Source: Halobellus captivus (lineage in GTDB: Archaea > Halobacteriota > Halobacteria > Halobacteriales > Haloferacaceae). Taken from it: 64,000 nucleotides of DNA. Positions 36,156 through 44,590 of the stretch are shown here, in pieces (position 1 is the first letter of the stretch; each line of letters begins with the position of its first letter). Where the stretch lies: positions 153,436 through 217,435 of the forward strand of contig NZ_VJXQ01000002.1 in the NCBI RefSeq assembly GCF_007655485.1, given 5' to 3'. Below the pieces are notes generated by a model, which saw only the letters and a program-made list of their open reading frames with translations, was not told the origin of the DNA and made no database searches. Both the position numbers and the translations under genes were made by a program.

Positions 36156-36947
36156 CTATTCGTCCGCGTCGTCTGCAGGCTCTGCGTCGTTGTCGGCGTC
36201 ACGCTCTCTATGCGTTTCGAGCGCCTCGTCGACGGTGAGCTCTCCGGCGGCGACCCGGCGGGCCAGTCCCTCGTCGATCGTCCGACCGTCGTCGGACTCC
36301 CGCCGCGAGCGGTCTTTGATCCGCTGGAGCTCGCCCGCGGTCGGGTCGATCTGCCGCGAGTCGATCGCGTCGCCGGAGAGCCGCGCGATGTTGACCGCGG
36401 CGAGCACGTCGCCCATCCCGCGCGCGCCGGTTCCGAGATACGGCGTCGTCCCCGTCTCGTCGACGAGTTCGACCGTCACGTCGTCGAGGTCGTTGATCAG
36501 CTGCGAGCCCTGCAGCCGCGCGCCGTCTCCGATTCGGACGACCGGATCGGGGGCGTCGTCGATCTCCCGGTGGATCGTCTCGACCGCGTCCGCCAACGGC
36601 ACCTGAAACGCGGCGACGATCGTGTCACCGGCGAGGACGGCGATCCCCGGACGAATACCGGGATCGACGCCGACGACCGTCCGACCGCCGCCGCCTCGGA
36701 GGATCGAAACCGCCTCCTCGACAGATCTCCGGACCGCTTCGGCGGTGGCGACGACCGTTTCGACGCGCGGGGACCCCTCCGTAGGCGAGGTGGCGGTCGC
36801 CCCGTCCTCCGGCGAACGAATCACGACTCGGGTCCCGTCGGGGAGTTCGTCTCCCGGCTCCAGGGTCGTGAACGCTACGCCACGGTCTCGCAGTTCGTCG
36901 ACGACGTCGTGGTACAGCTCGAAGTCGTCAGTCGCAACGACGATCAC
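36156..36947 (-). CDS. Conserved protein with RNase H/RuvC-like domain, divergent from radB
   Basis: 263-aa protein. Residues about 1-50 form a small alpha/beta domain (VIVVATDDFELYHDVVDELRDRGVAFTTLEPGDELPDGTRVVI). Residues about 90-195 show an RNase-H-fold pattern: VVGVDPGIRPGIAVLAGDTIVAAFQV (first strand with catalytic-type Asp), VVRIGDGARLQGSQLI, VELVDETGTTPYLG and RGMGDVLAAVNIARL, reminiscent of RuvC/YqgF families. The C-terminal 65 residues are helical and charged. Start is GTG 36947 because a TATAAAA box (36971-36977) read on this strand lies 27 nt upstream. It is divergent from radB, which hints at a recombination role (inference). Confidence 0.75.
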   Translation of the reverse strand: MIVVATDDFELYHDVVDELRDRGVAFTTLEPGDELPDGTRVVIRSPEDGATATSPTEGSPRVETVVATAEAVRRSVEEAVSILRGGGGRTVVGVDPGIRPGIAVLAGDTIVAAFQVPLADAVETIHREIDDAPDPVVRIGDGARLQGSQLINDLDDVTVELVDETGTTPYLGTGARGMGDVLAAVNIARLSGDAIDSRQIDPTAGELQRIKDRSRRESDDGRTIDEGLARRVAAGELTVDEALETHRERDADNDAEPADDADE

Positions 36948-36970
36948 TGACCGGAGTTTCGTCGTCTCGG

Positions 36971-36977
36971 TATAAAA
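36971..36977 (-). promoter_or_regulatory. TATA box of the RNase H-like gene
   Basis: TTTTATA on the minus strand, centred 27 nt before GTG 36947, predicts a leaderless transcript. Its presence also argues against the longer radB frame that starts at 36979. Confidence 0.65.
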
Positions 36978-37092
36978 GATGTCGCGGAGTGATCCAACCG
37001 AGCGGTTCGGTATCCCAATCGAGCGGTTCGCGACGTCGAGAGCGGGGTCACGGACCGGGGGGTTTTTCGCCGATGGCGACCGAGAACCCCGC

Positions 37093-37785
37093 GTGTCCGA
37101 CGCACTCACCACGGGGTGTCGCTCGCTCGACGAGCTGCTGGGGGGCGGCTTCGAGCGCGGCACCGTCACGCAGCTCTACGGACCGCCAGCCGCCGGAAAG
37201 ACGAACCTCGCGCTCTCGGCGGCCGTGCAGGTTGCCGCCGACGGTGGGACGGCCGTCTACATCGACAGCGAGGGGCTCTCGATCGACCGGTTTCGACAGC
37301 TCGCGGAGGCCGCTGCCGACGGCGAGTCGATCGAGGAGGTCACCTCGCGGCTGGTCGTCTCGGAGGCGCACGACTTCGAAGAACAGGAGGAAGCCGTCCG
37401 CGACGCCGCCGAGTTCGCCGATCACGCGGAGCTGATCGTCCTCGACAGCGCGACGGGGTTCTACCGGCTCGAACGAACCGGCGACGGCGACGCCGGGGAG
37501 TCGCTCCGCCGAGTCGCGCGGCAGGTGACGCATCTGCTCTCGCTGGCTCGCAAACACGACCTCGCCGTGGTCATCACGAATCAAGTGTTCTCCGATCCCG
37601 ACAGTGACCGAACGCGGGCCCTCGGCGGCAACACGCTCGAACACTGGACGGGCGCTGTCGTCCGCTTGGACCGCTTCCGCGGCGGAAATCGGCGGGCGAC
37701 GCTGGAGAAGCACCGGTCGAAGCCTGTCGGCGAGTCGACGACGTTCGAGATCACGGGCGACGGGCTCGCCGACGTCGATATCTGA
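37093..37785 (+). CDS. radB: DNA repair and recombination protein RadB
   Basis: 230-aa RecA-superfamily recombination mediator that assists RadA. TTGCRSLDELLGGGFERGTVTQLYGPPAAGKTN carries Walker A GPPAAGKT (30-37), and HAELIVLDSATGFYRL is Walker B. ITNQVFSDPDSDRTRALGGNTLEHW is the loop region, followed by a short C-terminus. It lacks the N-terminal DNA-binding domain of RadA, as expected for RadB. I use GTG 37093 because it gives the usual family length and a TTTTT TATA-like box lies about 26 nt upstream. The extension to 36979 is not RadB-like. Confidence 0.9.
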   Translation: MSDALTTGCRSLDELLGGGFERGTVTQLYGPPAAGKTNLALSAAVQVAADGGTAVYIDSEGLSIDRFRQLAEAAADGESIEEVTSRLVVSEAHDFEEQEEAVRDAAEFADHAELIVLDSATGFYRLERTGDGDAGESLRRVARQVTHLLSLARKHDLAVVITNQVFSDPDSDRTRALGGNTLEHWTGAVVRLDRFRGGNRRATLEKHRSKPVGESTTFEITGDGLADVDI

Positions 37786-37819
37786 GCCCGGAAGGAGGAA
37801 TTGCCCCAAAGAAGAGCGA

Positions 37820-37865
37820 TAAATCCCGCTTACAGTTCGCCGTAAATCCCGCTTACAGCTCGCCG
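37820..37865. repeat. 23-bp tandem duplication copying a gene end and stop codon
   Basis: TAAATCCCGCTTACAGTTCG... (37820-37842) is repeated at 37843-37865 with one mismatch. The second unit contains the last codons and stop (37853-37855) of the minus-strand CBS gene, so a second GEL-stop lies just beyond the first. Confidence 0.88.
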
Positions 37866-38998
37866 AGTTTCCGGATGAGCTGGCCGCGGTACTTCTCGTC
37901 GGCGTTGAGCCCCTTCAGTTCGAGGACGTTGCGCTCGAGTTTATCGAGCGCGACGTGGAACGCGTGTTCGGAGCCGTAGCCCTCGCCGCTCCCGGCGATC
38001 TGGCCGTGGCTGGTTCGCAGACGGATCTGACACTGGATGAGCGGCGTGCCGCGGAGCTTCTCTTTGTGCTCGTGGAAGCGGACGTGCGCGTGGAGCACCT
38101 GCATCTGCTGGTACTTGTCGACGACCGAGGTGATCGATTCGACGACCTCCGCGCGGGTGAGCGTCTCTAGGAGACTGACGTTCGTGATCTGGACGTCCAT
38201 ACTCTCCTCCTCGGTGAACGTCAGCGCGCGGAGGACGTCCGTCTTCGTCATAATCCCCTGGACGAGTCCGTCGTTCTCGTCTGGGGTCACGACGAGTCCC
38301 GAGATGTCGTTTTCGAACATCCGCTCGACCGCCTCGTCGACGGGTTCGGAGGGCGTCGCCGTGACGACCGGCGAAGACATCAGATCGTAGACGGGGAGAT
38401 CCAGCATCCGATCGAGGTCGCCGCGGCGGTCGCCGCGTCCCTGTCGGCTGTCGTCGCGGACGATGAAGTCGACGAGATCGTGCGTCGTGACGATCCCCGT
38501 GAGCTTTCCGCTGTCGTCGTCGACGACCGGTAATCGGGAGATTCCGTGTTCGCGGAGTTTGTTGATCGCCCCCCCGACGTGCGATTTCTCGGCGACGCTG
38601 ATGATCTCCTCGGACTGAATGTCCTCGACGGAGATCGCATCGAGATTCTCCAGGACCGCTTCGAGAATCGCGTCGCTGTTGATGACGCCGTAGAGCTTCT
38701 CGCCCTCGAAAACGGGGGCGATTTTCACGTCGCCCTCGACGAGCATCCGCGCGACCTCGCGAACGTCCTCGTGGCGGTCGACCCGCGGTGCCGACTTCAT
38801 CACGACGGAGGCTTTCGTGTCGTCCTCCATCCGGGATCGGACGAGTTGCTTCTCGCCGATGATCCCGGCGTAGTCGCCCCCCTCGGTGACGACGATTCCA
38901 CGGGGGTTCTCGCGCTCGAAGATGGCGCGGATTTTCCCGAGGCGTTTGTCGACGTCGACTTCGACGAAATCAGGAGTGGCAATATCAGTAATATCCAT
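37853..38998 (-). CDS. Four CBS domains fused to a ribosome-hibernation-factor-like domain
   Basis: 381-aa protein. Four CBS modules span about 1-57, 68-117, 125-182 and 207-270 (for example DLMSSPVVTATPSEPVDEAVERMFENDISGLVV). The C-terminal 273-381 (VQITNVSLLETLTRAEVVESITSVVDKYQQMQVLHAHVRFHEHKEKLRGTPLIQCQIRLRTSHGQIAGSGEGYGSEHAFHVALDKLERNVLELKG) resembles the HPF/YfiA fold. CBS domains bind adenine nucleotides, so nucleotide-sensed control of a ribosome-binding module is the natural hypothesis. Start ATG 38998 (MDITDIATPDFVEV); the 67-codon upstream extension lacks similarity. Confidence 0.82.
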   Translation of the reverse strand: MDITDIATPDFVEVDVDKRLGKIRAIFERENPRGIVVTEGGDYAGIIGEKQLVRSRMEDDTKASVVMKSAPRVDRHEDVREVARMLVEGDVKIAPVFEGEKLYGVINSDAILEAVLENLDAISVEDIQSEEIISVAEKSHVGGAINKLREHGISRLPVVDDDSGKLTGIVTTHDLVDFIVRDDSRQGRGDRRGDLDRMLDLPVYDLMSSPVVTATPSEPVDEAVERMFENDISGLVVTPDENDGLVQGIMTKTDVLRALTFTEEESMDVQITNVSLLETLTRAEVVESITSVVDKYQQMQVLHAHVRFHEHKEKLRGTPLIQCQIRLRTSHGQIAGSGEGYGSEHAFHVALDKLERNVLELKGLNADEKYRGQLIRKLGEL

Positions 38999-39214
38999 AG
39001 TGGGAGTCGCCTCCAAACTGGGGATACGCTTGCTGCCGTCTTGAAACTTCGTCCCATTTTCGACTCGCTGGGTCCGTCGACACCGACTGGCTGTCATCTC
39101 CGACTGGAGGCCGCCGCGGCGGTAATCGGTTTCTCCCCCGACAGTTCCCGATCGACGGATACGTCGGAAGATTCCACGTACGGGTCGGGGATGGCGCACC
39201 TGTATATGAGTGGT

Positions 39215-39961
39215 TCAATCGTCCGCTCGCGCTCTCTCGAACTGCTCTGCGGGGAGCCGAAGCTCCGCCAACCCGGGGAGCTTCTCGATGTTGAACACGA
39301 CCTTCAGGTCGTCGGTGACGGGCGTTCCGATGCAGGAGAGCCTGACTCCCTGTTCTTTCATCTCGTCGGTCAGGATCGTGCTCACGGGCATCTCCACCTC
39401 ACCGTCGACGACCGCGACCGCGCAGTTCGCACACGCCCCGCCTCGGCAGGCGTAGGGCCACGAGAACCCGTATCGCTCGGCGGCTTCGAGCAGGCTCTCG
39501 CGTTCCTCGACGACCAGCAGTCCGTAGCTGTCGACGTCGAGGTCGGCGGCCTCGGCCTTCTCGAAGAGGTCCTCGTCGGTGAGTTGCCAGCCGTGCGTTT
39601 CGAGCACCTCGTAGTCGAGGTACTGAACGGTCGGGCCGAGGGAACCGCGGTTCTCGGTCCCCTCCGTCCCTTCAGACTGGCCGTTGCGGGCGCGTGATTC
39701 CCGAGCGCTGCGAGCGGAGCGTGAAGAATCGCTGCCTCCGCGCGTCGGGGAACGGCGAGAGCGGCGTCTCTCACTGGCCTCGAACGTCGATGGGTCGCGA
39801 CCGCTGGTGATGTGCTCGTATGCGCGGCGGACGCGCTCGAACTCTTCGAGCGATCCGTCGTGGTCGGGATGGGCGTCCTTCACCCGATGGCGGTACGCCC
39901 GAACGACCGCGTCTTCGTCGGCGTCGGCGTCGATCCCCAGTACGTCGTACGGCGACTCCAC
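39215..39961 (-). CDS. J-domain fused to halophilic 2Fe-2S ferredoxin
   Basis: 248-aa protein. Residues 1-60 are a J domain (MESPYDVLGIDADADEDAVVRAYRHRVKDAHPDHDG) with HPD at 31-33. Residues about 61-108 are a Ser/Arg-rich linker. Residues about 110-248 are a plant-type ferredoxin of the halophilic kind, with the acidic helical insert before the core and the cluster ligands CRGGACANC plus a distal Cys in RLSCIGTP. It is probably cytosolic. The J domain could recruit DnaK to cluster assembly or tie the electron carrier to a chaperone. Single continuous frame, no frameshift. Start at 39961. Confidence 0.9.
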   Translation of the reverse strand: MESPYDVLGIDADADEDAVVRAYRHRVKDAHPDHDGSLEEFERVRRAYEHITSGRDPSTFEASERRRSRRSPTRGGSDSSRSARSARESRARNGQSEGTEGTENRGSLGPTVQYLDYEVLETHGWQLTDEDLFEKAEAADLDVDSYGLLVVEERESLLEAAERYGFSWPYACRGGACANCAVAVVDGEVEMPVSTILTDEMKEQGVRLSCIGTPVTDDLKVVFNIEKLPGLAELRLPAEQFERARADD

Positions 39962-40052
39962 GCCCGGGCCTTAGGAGATGACGGGGTTAAGTCCTCTCCT
40001 CTGTGACCCTGTGTCAACCCACCTGCGATCCGGGCGTCGACTGGACGACCAC

Positions 40053-40685
40053 TTACGATCGACCGGGGAAGTCGACGTACGATGCGAGCGTCTCACTCGC
40101 GTTACGGGTGACGGAGGATCCGTGGAACACGAGCGCGGCGTCGAACTCGTAATCGAGCAGTTTGTCGAGGTTCATCTCCGCCTCGTGGACGTCTTCGGAG
40201 AACGCCGCTGGCGGCGGGACGAGATAGCCCGCCGGGAGGCCACGTCGGTCCGAGCCGAATACCGCGTCGCCCATCACTGCCACACCCGTCCGCTCGTTTA
40301 CCAGCGCGTGGTTGTCCGCTCTGTGGCCCGGAACGTGGACCGGAGCGAACTCGCCGATCGACGTGCCCTCGGTGTACCGATGGTCCGGATCGTTTTCGAA
40401 CTGGCTCGCGTCCGTCTGCTCCGGGACCCACGTCTCGACGCCGAGCGCGTCGACGAGAGCGTCGAATCCGTCGATGTGGTCGTGATCGCCGTGCGTGATG
40501 ACCAGTCGTTCCGGCCGAATGCCGATTTCCTCGACCGCGTCGACGACCCGATCGGTGGTCTCCTCGAATCCCGTGTCGATCAGCGTCGGCGTATCGCCGT
40601 CGAACAGATAGACGCGGAACCGACCGCCGGAGGGTCGGGTTTGAGTCGTGATGTCGTACACGCCGGGGACGATCTCTTCGAACAT
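40053..40685 (-). CDS. Metallo-beta-lactamase fold hydrolase
   Basis: 210-aa MBL-superfamily protein. VYLFDGDTPTLIDTGFEE precedes the metal motif THGDHDHIDG (HxHxDH form), VHVPGHRADNHALV supplies a further His and VMGDAVFG an Asp. The last ligand is probably in VFHGSSVTRNA. This is the glyoxalase II/lactonase-like branch; the substrate is unknown. Start ATG 40685. It is followed on the opposite side by the tRNA-Val gene. Confidence 0.9.
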   Translation of the reverse strand: MFEEIVPGVYDITTQTRPSGGRFRVYLFDGDTPTLIDTGFEETTDRVVDAVEEIGIRPERLVITHGDHDHIDGFDALVDALGVETWVPEQTDASQFENDPDHRYTEGTSIGEFAPVHVPGHRADNHALVNERTGVAVMGDAVFGSDRRGLPAGYLVPPPAAFSEDVHEAEMNLDKLLDYEFDAALVFHGSSVTRNASETLASYVDFPGRS

Positions 40686-40802
40686 ACCGTGAGTGCGGCC
40701 GCTCGCGGATTAGTGGTTTGGGTGGGAGCGCGCAAAAACCGCAGACAGGCCGCACCCCTCGAAGGTAGGCCGCACTCTCAGGGGGTAGTTCGTGTAGAAA
40801 GT

Positions 40803-40876
40803 GGGTTGGGGCAGATTTGAACTGCCGACCTCCTCCATGTCAAGGAGGTGTCATAACCAGCCTAGACCACCAACCC
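40803..40876 (-). tRNA. tRNA-Val (anticodon GAC)
   Basis: Cloverleaf on the minus strand, 74 nt. The acceptor stem pairs GGGTTGG with CCAACCC, the D arm lies in GTCTAGGCTGGTTATGAC, the anticodon stem is CCTCC/GGAGG with loop TTGACAT (anticodon GAC), and the T arm is GGCAG-TTCAAAT-CTGCC. It decodes GUC, a heavily used Val codon in this GC-rich genome. No intron and no encoded CCA. Confidence 0.95.
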
Positions 40877-41084
40877 GCTGGTCGCGTTCGGTCGCGCCCA
40901 TCTGGGCGCATTACTTCGTTTCCCGGGGACGTAATTGAAGGTTTCGTTTCGGAAACGGACGGGGCCGTCGTTCGATTTTCGAACGCGAACGAAGTAACAA
41001 CCAGTGCTGAGGGACCGGGGCAAGTGTCCGGCACCTCCAGATGCCGCCGCGACTGATACCACAGCCAACCCCACGCTCCGATAG

Positions 41085-41131
41085 CCTTATACTGATGAAC
41101 GGATTTGTACACTACAACACGAACGCGTACA
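41085..41131 (+). promoter_or_regulatory. trp operon promoter with TGTACA/CGTACA boxes
   Basis: A TATA-like CTTATAC at about 41084-41090 predicts initiation near 41112. The palindrome TGTACA (41106-41111) lies at that point, and CGTACA (41126-41131) follows at 20-nt spacing, 13 nt before the trpD ATG. TGTACA is the TRP-box core bound by TrpY in Methanothermobacter, so a tryptophan-responsive operator is plausible. Confidence 0.5.
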
Positions 41132-41143
41132 TCGGTGACCACT

Positions 41144-42166
41144 ATGACACTCCAAAACTACATCGAACGGACGACCGGCGGCGAGGACCTGACCAAAGCG
41201 GAGTCTCGCGAGGCCGCCACCCTCGTGTTCGAGGAGGCGACAGAGGCGCAGATCGGGGCGCTTCTGACCGCCCTGCGGGCGAAGGGAGAGACCGAGACGG
41301 AGATCGCGGGCTTCGCACAGGGGATGCGCGACGCCGCGAAGACGATCAATCCCGACCGCCGTCCGCTCGTCGATATCGTCGGGACCGGCGGCGACGACTA
41401 CAACACGATCAACGTCTCGACGACGAGCGCCATCGTCGCGGCGGGCGCGGGCGCGGCCGTCGCGAAGCACGGGAACTACTCGGTGTCCTCCTCGTCGGGG
41501 AGCGCAGACGTGCTGGAGGTCGCCGGTGCCGACATCGAAGCCGAACCGCCCGCCGTCGAGGAGGCGATCGAACGCGACGGAATCGGCTTTATGCTCGCGC
41601 CCGTGTTCCACCCGGCGATGAAGGCGGTCATCGGGCCGCGAAAGGAGCTCGGGATGCGCACGATTTTCAACGTGCTCGGCCCGCTGACGAACCCCGCGGG
41701 CGCGGACGCGCAGGTCGTCGGCGTCTACGACGAGGAGTTGGTCCCGGTGCTCGCCCGCGCGCTCTCGCACATGTCCGTCGAACGCGCGCTCGTCGTCCAC
41801 GGTTCCGGGATGGACGAGATCGCGCTGCACGACCGGACCGCGGTCGCCGAAGTCGACGGCGATGAGATCGAGGAGTACACGCTCACGCCCGAGGCGATCG
41901 GGCTCGATTCAGCACCGATCGACGCCGTGGCCGGGGGATCCCCCGAGGAAAACGCCGCCGATCTCCGCGGAATCGTGACCGGCGAGGTCATCGGCCCCAA
42001 GCGGGACATCATCCTCGCGAACGCCGGGGCGGCAATCTACGTCGTCGGGATGGCAGACAGCGTCGAGGACGGCGTGGAGACGGCCGCGAACGCGATCGAC
42101 GAGGGCGACGCCGCGTCCACGTTCGAGGCGCTCTGTGAGCCGCTCGACGCCGCGGTGGAGCGCTGA
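41144..42166 (+). CDS. trpD: Anthranilate phosphoribosyltransferase
   Basis: 340-aa second enzyme of tryptophan synthesis, joining anthranilate to PRPP. The canonical PRPP loop DIVGTGGDDYNTINVSTTSAIVAAGAGAAVAKHGNYSVSSSSGSADVLE is intact, followed by APVFHPAMKAVIGPRKELGMRTIFNVLGPLTNPA. The start is ATG 41144 (MTLQNYIERTTGGEDL). It is the first gene of trpDFEG, with trpF starting 2 nt after its stop. A more divergent paralog is at 17.4-18.5 kb. Confidence 0.96.
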   Translation: MTLQNYIERTTGGEDLTKAESREAATLVFEEATEAQIGALLTALRAKGETETEIAGFAQGMRDAAKTINPDRRPLVDIVGTGGDDYNTINVSTTSAIVAAGAGAAVAKHGNYSVSSSSGSADVLEVAGADIEAEPPAVEEAIERDGIGFMLAPVFHPAMKAVIGPRKELGMRTIFNVLGPLTNPAGADAQVVGVYDEELVPVLARALSHMSVERALVVHGSGMDEIALHDRTAVAEVDGDEIEEYTLTPEAIGLDSAPIDAVAGGSPEENAADLRGIVTGEVIGPKRDIILANAGAAIYVVGMADSVEDGVETAANAIDEGDAASTFEALCEPLDAAVER

Positions 42167-42167
42167 A

Positions 42168-42854
42168 ATGGTCCGGGTGAAGATCTGCGGCGTGACGAAC
42201 GAGGCCGACCTCCGAACGGTCGAAGCGGCCGGAGCCGACGCCGTGGGTGCCGTCGCCGACGTCTCGGTCGACACGCCGCGGGAGGTGTCGGTCGACGCGG
42301 CCGCGGACCTCTTCGACGCCGCGCCGCCGTTTCTCACGACGACACTCGTCACGATGCCCGAAACGGTCGACGATGCGGTTTCCGTGGCTGAGCGGGTCGC
42401 CCCCGACGTCCTCCAACTCCACGGCGGATTCACGGGAGAAGCGCTTCGGTCGATTCGCGAACGAGTCGCCGTGGACGTGGTCGCCGCCGTCGATGCCGAC
42501 GATCCGGAACGCGTCCGGTCGGTCGCCCCCGAGGTCGACGCCGTGCTCGTCGATTCGGTCGACGACGCGGGCGCGGGCGGGACCGGCGAGACGCACGACT
42601 GGGAGGCGACCGCCACGGTCGTCGCGACACTCGATGTGCCGGTGATCCTCGCGGGCGGGCTGACGCCCGAGAACGTCGTCGAGGCGGTCGAGACGGTCCA
42701 GCCGTTCGCGGTCGACGTCGCCAGCGGCGTCGAGCGAGCCGGAGGCCGAAAGGACCGCGAGGCCGTCGAAGCGTTCGTCGCGAACGCCGTCGGGGCGGGA
42801 ACTAAATCGAAGCGCGCTGATGGCGACGCGAGAATCGAGGGGGTATCGCCGTGA
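42168..42854 (+). CDS. trpF: N-(5'-phosphoribosyl)anthranilate isomerase
   Basis: 228-aa TIM-barrel isomerase, third step of tryptophan synthesis. MVRVKICGVTNEADLRTVEAAGADAVGAV carries the catalytic Cys in KICGV. VLQLHGGFTGEALRSI, VDAVLVDSVDDAGAGGTGETHDWE (Asp and the phosphate loop), VILAGGLTPENVVEAVE and AVDVASGVERAGGRKD are also conserved. The start is ATG 42168. Its stop overlaps the GTG start of trpE (GTGA). Confidence 0.96.
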   Translation: MVRVKICGVTNEADLRTVEAAGADAVGAVADVSVDTPREVSVDAAADLFDAAPPFLTTTLVTMPETVDDAVSVAERVAPDVLQLHGGFTGEALRSIRERVAVDVVAAVDADDPERVRSVAPEVDAVLVDSVDDAGAGGTGETHDWEATATVVATLDVPVILAGGLTPENVVEAVETVQPFAVDVASGVERAGGRKDREAVEAFVANAVGAGTKSKRADGDARIEGVSP

Positions 42855-44590
42855 GCGACGGCCCTGGAATGCTGTCGCAGTCGCGAGCGTCGTTCGTCGA
42901 TGACGTCACCGGCGCGGTCGCTGACGCCGACGGCCCGGTGGTCGCGCACGTGACGGCCACGCTGCCGAACGTGACGCCGCTTACGGCCTACGCCGCGCTG
43001 TCGGATCGCAGCGACTACGGATTCCTCTTAGAGAGCGCAGAGAAGACGGCCTCCAGCGATCCCGCGGGCGCGTTCGCGCCCGATCACGTGACGGCCGACC
43101 GCCACGCGCGGTTCTCCTTCGTCGGCTACGATCCCGACGCCGTCGTCACCGTCGGTCCCGAGGGCGTCGACGTCGAACGCCTCGGCGGACGCGCGGCCGA
43201 ATACGTCGAGGTCGACGAGGCAGTTTCTGCGGGCGGATCGAAGGCGGACGGATCGAACGCTGAGGACCGCCCCGACGTGCTCGACCGACTCCGCGCGGCG
43301 TTCCCCGAACTGCCGCGCGTCGGCTTCCCCGAGGAGGACCGCCAGCAGCTCCGCGGCGGGCTGGTCGGGTTCCTCGCCTACGAGGCCGTCTACGACCTGT
43401 GGCTCTCGGAGGTCGGGATCGAGCGCCCCGAGACGGAGACGCCGGACGCGCAGTTCGTCCTCACGACGAAGACACTCTCGTTCGATCACGCGCGCTCGTC
43501 GGCGTCGCTCGTCCTCACGCCGGTCGTCGGCCCCGACGACGATCCGGGCGAGATCTACGACGACCTCCGCGCGGAGGCCGACGCCGTCGCGTCGACGCTC
43601 GCGGACGCGACGCCCCCCGAAACGGGCGGCTTCGTCCGCAGCGGCGAATCGGCAGGCCCGAAAGACGAGTACGAGGTCGCGGTGCGAGAGACGAAAGCGC
43701 ACGTCCTCGACGGCGACATCTACCAGGGGGTCATCTCCCGCGTGCGCGAACTCCGCGGCGAGGTCGATCCGCTTGGCCTGTACGAGGCGCTACGGGAGGT
43801 CAACCCCTCGCCGTACATGTACGTCCTCCGGCACGACGACCGCCACATCGTCGGCGCGAGTCCCGAGACGCTCGTCTCCGTCCGCGGCGACCGCGTCGTC
43901 TCGAACCCCATCGCGGGGACGTGCCCGCGCGGGACGAGCCCCGTCGAGGACCGGCGGCTCGCCGGAGAGATGCTCGCCGACGGGAAGGAACGCGCCGAGC
44001 ACACGATGCTCGTCGACCTCGCGCGCAACGACGTCCGCCGGGTCTCTGACGCCGGGAGCGTCCGCGTCGAGGAGTTTATGAACGTCCTGAAGTACAGCCA
44101 CGTCCAGCACATCGAATCGACCGTGACGGGCACGCTCGCGGGGTCGGACAGTTCCAACGGCGAATATCCCGAAGGAGCCGACGCGTTCGACGCGACCCGC
44201 GCGACGTTCCCGGCCGGGACGCTGACGGGCGCGCCGAAGGTCCGCGCGATGGAGATCGTCGACGACCTCGAGGGGAGTCCGCGAGGCGTCTACGGCGGCG
44301 GCGTCGGCTACTACTCGTGGTCCGGCGACGCCGACTTCGCGATCGTGATCCGCACGGCGACGGTCGACTGCGGCGGCCCGGAGGACGTCATCTCCGTTCG
44401 CGCCGGTGCCGGGATCGTCGCGGACAGTGATCCGACCGCCGAGTACGAGGAGACCGAACAGAAGATGGACGGCGTCCTGACGGCGGTCGAGCGGATCGAG
44501 GAAGCGGGGGACCGAGGAACCGAGGAAATGGTGGATGATGTCGAGAAGAACACGGGCGAACAGCCCGTTTCCGGGGAGGTGTCGCGATGA
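42851..44590 (+). CDS. trpE: Anthranilate synthase component I
   Basis: 579-aa chorismate-binding subunit. The C-terminal catalytic region has DEYEVAVRETKAHVLDGDIYQGVISR, YMYVLRHDDRHIVGASPETLVSVRGDRVVSNPIAGTCPRG, LVDLARNDVRRVSDAGSVRVEEFMNVLKYSHVQHIESTVTG, FPAGTLTGAPKVRAMEIVDDLE and ISVRAGAGIVADSDPTAEYEET. The N-terminal region is longer and more acidic than bacterial TrpE. GTG start 42851 overlaps the trpF stop; its own stop overlaps the trpG ATG (ATGA). It works with TrpG. Confidence 0.96.
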   Translation: MSDGPGMLSQSRASFVDDVTGAVADADGPVVAHVTATLPNVTPLTAYAALSDRSDYGFLLESAEKTASSDPAGAFAPDHVTADRHARFSFVGYDPDAVVTVGPEGVDVERLGGRAAEYVEVDEAVSAGGSKADGSNAEDRPDVLDRLRAAFPELPRVGFPEEDRQQLRGGLVGFLAYEAVYDLWLSEVGIERPETETPDAQFVLTTKTLSFDHARSSASLVLTPVVGPDDDPGEIYDDLRAEADAVASTLADATPPETGGFVRSGESAGPKDEYEVAVRETKAHVLDGDIYQGVISRVRELRGEVDPLGLYEALREVNPSPYMYVLRHDDRHIVGASPETLVSVRGDRVVSNPIAGTCPRGTSPVEDRRLAGEMLADGKERAEHTMLVDLARNDVRRVSDAGSVRVEEFMNVLKYSHVQHIESTVTGTLAGSDSSNGEYPEGADAFDATRATFPAGTLTGAPKVRAMEIVDDLEGSPRGVYGGGVGYYSWSGDADFAIVIRTATVDCGGPEDVISVRAGAGIVADSDPTAEYEETEQKMDGVLTAVERIEEAGDRGTEEMVDDVEKNTGEQPVSGEVSR

